Source: an uncultured Eubacteriales bacterium
GTDB taxonomy: Bacteria; Bacillota; Clostridia; Monoglobales; Monoglobaceae
DNA length: 9,275 nucleotides
Direction of reading: 5' to 3'
Assembly: GCA_958346135.1 (NCBI GenBank)
Contig: CATVQN010000024.1
Location: 1 to 9,275, forward strand
The notes under the pieces are model-generated. The model had not been told where the DNA came from and made no database searches. It worked only from the letters and a program-made list of their open reading frames with translations. Shown piece by piece: positions 6,696-9,275 of this stretch (position 1 is its first letter; each line of letters starts with the position of its first letter). The position numbers were made by a program, and so were the translations under genes.

Positions 6696-8069
6696 ATGTT
6701 TTTTATTCAGGAAAACTATATCAATGAATTATTAGAAAAAGCGCAGTGCACAGATGCTGCCGAAATTGACAGAATTCTCGACAAAGCGGAGCGGTTTGAG
6801 GGATTAAACCACCAGGAGGTGGCAGCTTTGTTAAAGCTGGAAAATACCGAGCAGCTGCATCGTATGTTTGAGATTGCCAATAAAATTAAGCAGCATATTT
6901 ACGGCAATCGTATTGTGATGTTTGCACCCCTTTATGTCAGTGATTATTGCGTGAATCAGTGTAAATATTGCAGTTATAACTGTAACCACGAATTTAACCG
7001 CCGACGTCTTACGATGGATGAGGTACGGGAGGAAGTAAGAATCTTAGAATCCATGGGGCATAAGCGTCTGGCAGTAGAAGCCGGTGAGGATGACGAAAAC
7101 TGTCCGATTGAGTACATTCTCGAATGCCTGAAAACGATTTATGACATGAAATTCAAAAATGGCGAAATTCGTCGTGTGAATGTCAATATCGCAGCAACCA
7201 CGGTGGAGAATTACCGTAAACTCAAGGAGGTGGGAATTGGAACCTATATTCTGTTCCAGGAAACCTATCACAAACCCACCTATTTGGATATGCACGTTTC
7301 CGGTCCGAAGCGGAACTACGAATACCATACTACGGCCTTTGACCGTGCAATGCAAGGCGGTATTGATGATGTGGGCGGCGGCGTTCTCTTTGGGTTGTAT
7401 GATCCATATTTTGAGGTATTAGGCCTGATGCTCCATAACGAGCATTTGGAGAAGGAGTTTGGCGTTGGTTTCCATACCATTTCCGTTCCCAGAATCCGAA
7501 AGGCTGACGGTGCGCTGATTACTTCGTTCCCCCATGCGGTAGATGATGAAACTTTTAAAAAGCTGGTTGCTGTAATTCGCCTGGCAGTACCATTTACCGG
7601 AATGATTGTTTCGACCAGAGAAAGCGAAGAAATGCGCAAGGAGTTGATTCGGCTGGGTATTTCGCAGATGAGTGCGGGTTCTACCACCGGAGTGGGAAGC
7701 TATAAAACGCATCAGGATAGTAGTGTGCAGTTTGAAGTGGTCGACAGACGGGATGCCATGGATGTCATTTCATGGATTATGGACGAGGGAATGGTTCCCA
7801 GTTTCTGTACTGCTTGCTATCGCAGCGGTAGAACCGGTGATCGGTTTATGTCTCTAGCAAAGTCCGGAAATATCAAAAATGTTTGTCTGCCCAACGCATT
7901 GATGACCTTGGCAGAATATACGTTGGACTACGGCGATGATAATTTTAAGCAAAAGGCTTATGCTACCATAGAACGGGAAATCCCCAATATTGCCAATGAA
8001 AAGGTGCGTGCATTGGTCAAAGAGAATATAGAGAAAATTAAACAGGGTCAAAGAGATTTGTTTGTATAA
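6696..8069 (+). CDS. hydG: [FeFe]-hydrogenase maturation radical SAM enzyme HydG (tyrosine lyase)
   Basis: HydG cleaves tyrosine to p-cresol, cyanide and carbon monoxide and delivers them as an Fe(CO)2(CN) unit for the H-cluster of [FeFe]-hydrogenase. The 457-residue length is normal for the family. The radical SAM motif is CVNQCKYC (Cys85, Cys89, Cys92), with an extra nearby Cys96. The C-terminal second-cluster motif is CTAC plus a third cysteine with exact CX2CX22C spacing (Cys371, Cys374, Cys397). This second motif separates HydG from the related thiamine enzyme ThiH and from biotin synthase-like proteins. The gene has its own strong promoter and Shine-Dalgarno site and is followed by hydF. 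hydE is not adjacent on the left. Confidence 0.97.
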   Translation: MFFIQENYINELLEKAQCTDAAEIDRILDKAERFEGLNHQEVAALLKLENTEQLHRMFEIANKIKQHIYGNRIVMFAPLYVSDYCVNQCKYCSYNCNHEFNRRRLTMDEVREEVRILESMGHKRLAVEAGEDDENCPIEYILECLKTIYDMKFKNGEIRRVNVNIAATTVENYRKLKEVGIGTYILFQETYHKPTYLDMHVSGPKRNYEYHTTAFDRAMQGGIDDVGGGVLFGLYDPYFEVLGLMLHNEHLEKEFGVGFHTISVPRIRKADGALITSFPHAVDDETFKKLVAVIRLAVPFTGMIVSTRESEEMRKELIRLGISQMSAGSTTGVGSYKTHQDSSVQFEVVDRRDAMDVISWIMDEGMVPSFCTACYRSGRTGDRFMSLAKSGNIKNVCLPNALMTLAEYTLDYGDDNFKQKAYATIEREIPNIANEKVRALVKENIEKIKQGQRDLFV

Positions 8070-8112
8070 CAAAAGTAAGGTATACATGGCTTCTGAAGTG
8101 TTACATGAAGGA

Positions 8113-8177
8113 GGGGCTTAGCCCCCGGAAAAATGGACAAAGGTGTCCCCCGTCTGTAAAGCAAGACGGGGGATATT
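8113..8177 (+). promoter_or_regulatory. Hairpin-rich leader between hydG and hydF
   Basis: The 130-bp hydG-hydF gap holds three hairpins: 8113-8117 with 8121-8125 (GGGGC/GCCCC), 8135-8139 with 8144-8148 (GGACA/TGTCC), and 8146-8155 with 8164-8173 (10 bp, 8-base loop, extendable by G-U pairs to 8142/8177). The second and third share bases 8146-8148 and so cannot both form fully. The G-run and C-run arms could also pair across hairpins. Only a weak T-rich stretch (ATATTGTTTA) follows. It could be an attenuator, a processing or stability element, or an unnamed RNA; I match it to no known riboswitch class. Confidence 0.5.
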
Positions 8178-8199
8178 GTTTAGGAAAGGTTGTGATTAA

Positions 8200-9275
8200 A
8201 TGGAAAAGACACCGCTTTCCATGCGTAAGCACATTGCGATTATCGGAGAGACGAACTCCGGAAAATCAACGTTATTTAACGCTCTTTTAGAACAGGACGC
8301 AGCCATTGTATCGGAGGTTTCCGGCACGACAACCGATCCGGTTACCAAGGCAATGGAACTGATCCCCTACGGACCGGTGGCATTGATTGATACCGCCGGC
8401 TTTGGCGATGAGACTGCGCTTGGAAAACAAAGAATGGAAAAGACACAGCAGCTTTTAAAGCGAGTCGATTTGATTTTACAGGTGGCAGATGCCACATCGG
8501 CTTTGCCGGCGTTTCCCAAGACCGAAGCTCCCGTTTTGGAAATCTACACGAAGTGCGAGCTTTTAGAAAAAGAGAATCTGGAAAAATTGGAGAAACAAAA
8601 TCCAAAGGCAATATTTCTCTCTCGGCACGGCAAGGAAGGCTTAGAGAAATTAAAGAAGAAAATGATAGAGATTCTAAAGAGTCAGGACCGAGACGACGAA
8701 ACCTTGCTTGGAGATTTGCTTTCGGCAGGAAGTACGGTTGTGATGGTGGTTCCCATTGACAGCGCAGCGCCGAAGGGCAGGTTAATTTTACCGCAGGTAC
8801 AGTTGATCAGAGATTGTCTGGATCACGATATGAAGGCCTATGTCACCAAGGAAAATACGCTTGAACAGGCGCTTTCTGATTTGAAGAAAGTTGATTTGGT
8901 TGTTACGGATTCCCAAGCATTTCAATTGGTGGATTCCATTGTCCCCAAGGAAATTCCGTTGACTTCGTTTTCTATGCTGCTGGCACGGCAGAAAGGAAAC
9001 TTTCAACAGTATTTAGAGGGAGCTGAGGCAATTGCAAATTTAAAGTCCGGAGATCATATTCTGGTGCTGGAGGGGTGTACGCATAACAGTACCCACGAGG
9101 ATATTGGAAGAATCAAGCTTCCGAAGTTGATTGAAAAAAAGACAGGTGCAAAATGTGAATACACTTTTTCGGTTGGGTACCAATTCCCGGAGGATTTGGA
9201 ACAATTTCGGTTGGTATTATCCTGCGGAATGTGTATGATTAACAAGCAGGAGGTATTATCACGGCTGAAAATACT
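8200..9275 (+). CDS. hydF: [FeFe]-hydrogenase maturation GTPase HydF (3' end outside window)
   Basis: HydF is the scaffold GTPase on which the di-iron part of the H-cluster is assembled before transfer to the hydrogenase. The start at ATG 8200 has AGGAAAGG at 8182-8189. The 358 complete codons seen are most of a protein of usually about 400 residues. The GTPase domain has the P-loop GETNSGKS (16-23), the G2 segment GTTTDP (42-47) and G3 DTAG (64-67). The expected G4 NKxD is instead T117-K118-C119-E120, and the stretch before it is short. The C-terminal cluster domain has the HydF hallmark CTHNSTHEDIGRIKLP with Cys293 and His295, then CGMC (Cys342, Cys345), the expected iron-sulfur ligands. 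It is probably co-transcribed with hydG. The frame is open at the right edge. Confidence 0.96.
   Translation, partial: MEKTPLSMRKHIAIIGETNSGKSTLFNALLEQDAAIVSEVSGTTTDPVTKAMELIPYGPVALIDTAGFGDETALGKQRMEKTQQLLKRVDLILQVADATSALPAFPKTEAPVLEIYTKCELLEKENLEKLEKQNPKAIFLSRHGKEGLEKLKKKMIEILKSQDRDDETLLGDLLSAGSTVVMVVPIDSAAPKGRLILPQVQLIRDCLDHDMKAYVTKENTLEQALSDLKKVDLVVTDSQAFQLVDSIVPKEIPLTSFSMLLARQKGNFQQYLEGAEAIANLKSGDHILVLEGCTHNSTHEDIGRIKLPKLIEKKTGAKCEYTFSVGYQFPEDLEQFRLVLSCGMCMINKQEVLSRLKI

Noticed and set aside
8105..8290. A 61-codon frame over the hydG-hydF gap
   Set aside because: It overlaps the start of hydF in another frame and runs through the hairpins; nothing supports it as a protein.
1..9275. CRISPR arrays, tRNA or rRNA genes, insertion sequences and phage genes
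   Set aside because: I found no regularly spaced repeats, transposase motifs, terminal inverted repeats or structural RNA signatures by eye.

Overview
The window reads like an anaerobic, fermentative, Gram-positive-type bacterium of the class Clostridia. It has cell-wall-binding S-layer homology (SLH) modules, a dockerin module, L-lactate dehydrogenase, an anaerobic ribonucleotide reductase activase and [FeFe]-hydrogenase maturation enzymes. Shine-Dalgarno sites are strong (GGAGG type), the one clear promoter is sigma-A-like, and base composition looks moderate. I cannot name a genus from sequence alone. All six genes I support lie on the + strand; the long minus-strand reading frames are shadows.

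Bases 1-4968 hold three cell-surface genes, tightly packed. First is the C-terminal end of an SLH protein (glycine-rich linker, then three SLH repeats). It overlaps by 4 bp a secreted protein with a discoidin-like domain, an Ig-like segment and a C-terminal dockerin. After 17 bp comes a 1028-residue secreted protein with a similar discoidin-like domain, three internal SLH repeats and a long C-terminal region I do not recognise. Bases 4969-6470 hold ldh and nrdG, which overlap by one base; ldh follows the surface genes after only 48 bp, and a hairpin buries part of its ribosome binding site. A Rho-independent terminator follows nrdG, so all five genes could end in one transcript.

A 225-bp gap (6471-6695) carries that terminator and then a near-consensus promoter for hydG. 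HydG is followed, after a 130-bp leader rich in competing hairpins, by hydF, which runs off the right end of the window. HydG and HydF act with HydE (not seen here) to build the H-cluster of [FeFe]-hydrogenase.

Together the genes suggest two themes: assembly or anchoring of surface proteins that may bind carbohydrate, and redox disposal in anaerobic fermentation (lactate, H2). The most interesting signals are the dockerin/SLH pair with matching discoidin-like domains, the hairpin over the ldh ribosome binding site, the hairpin-rich hydG-hydF leader, and an atypical G4 motif in HydF.
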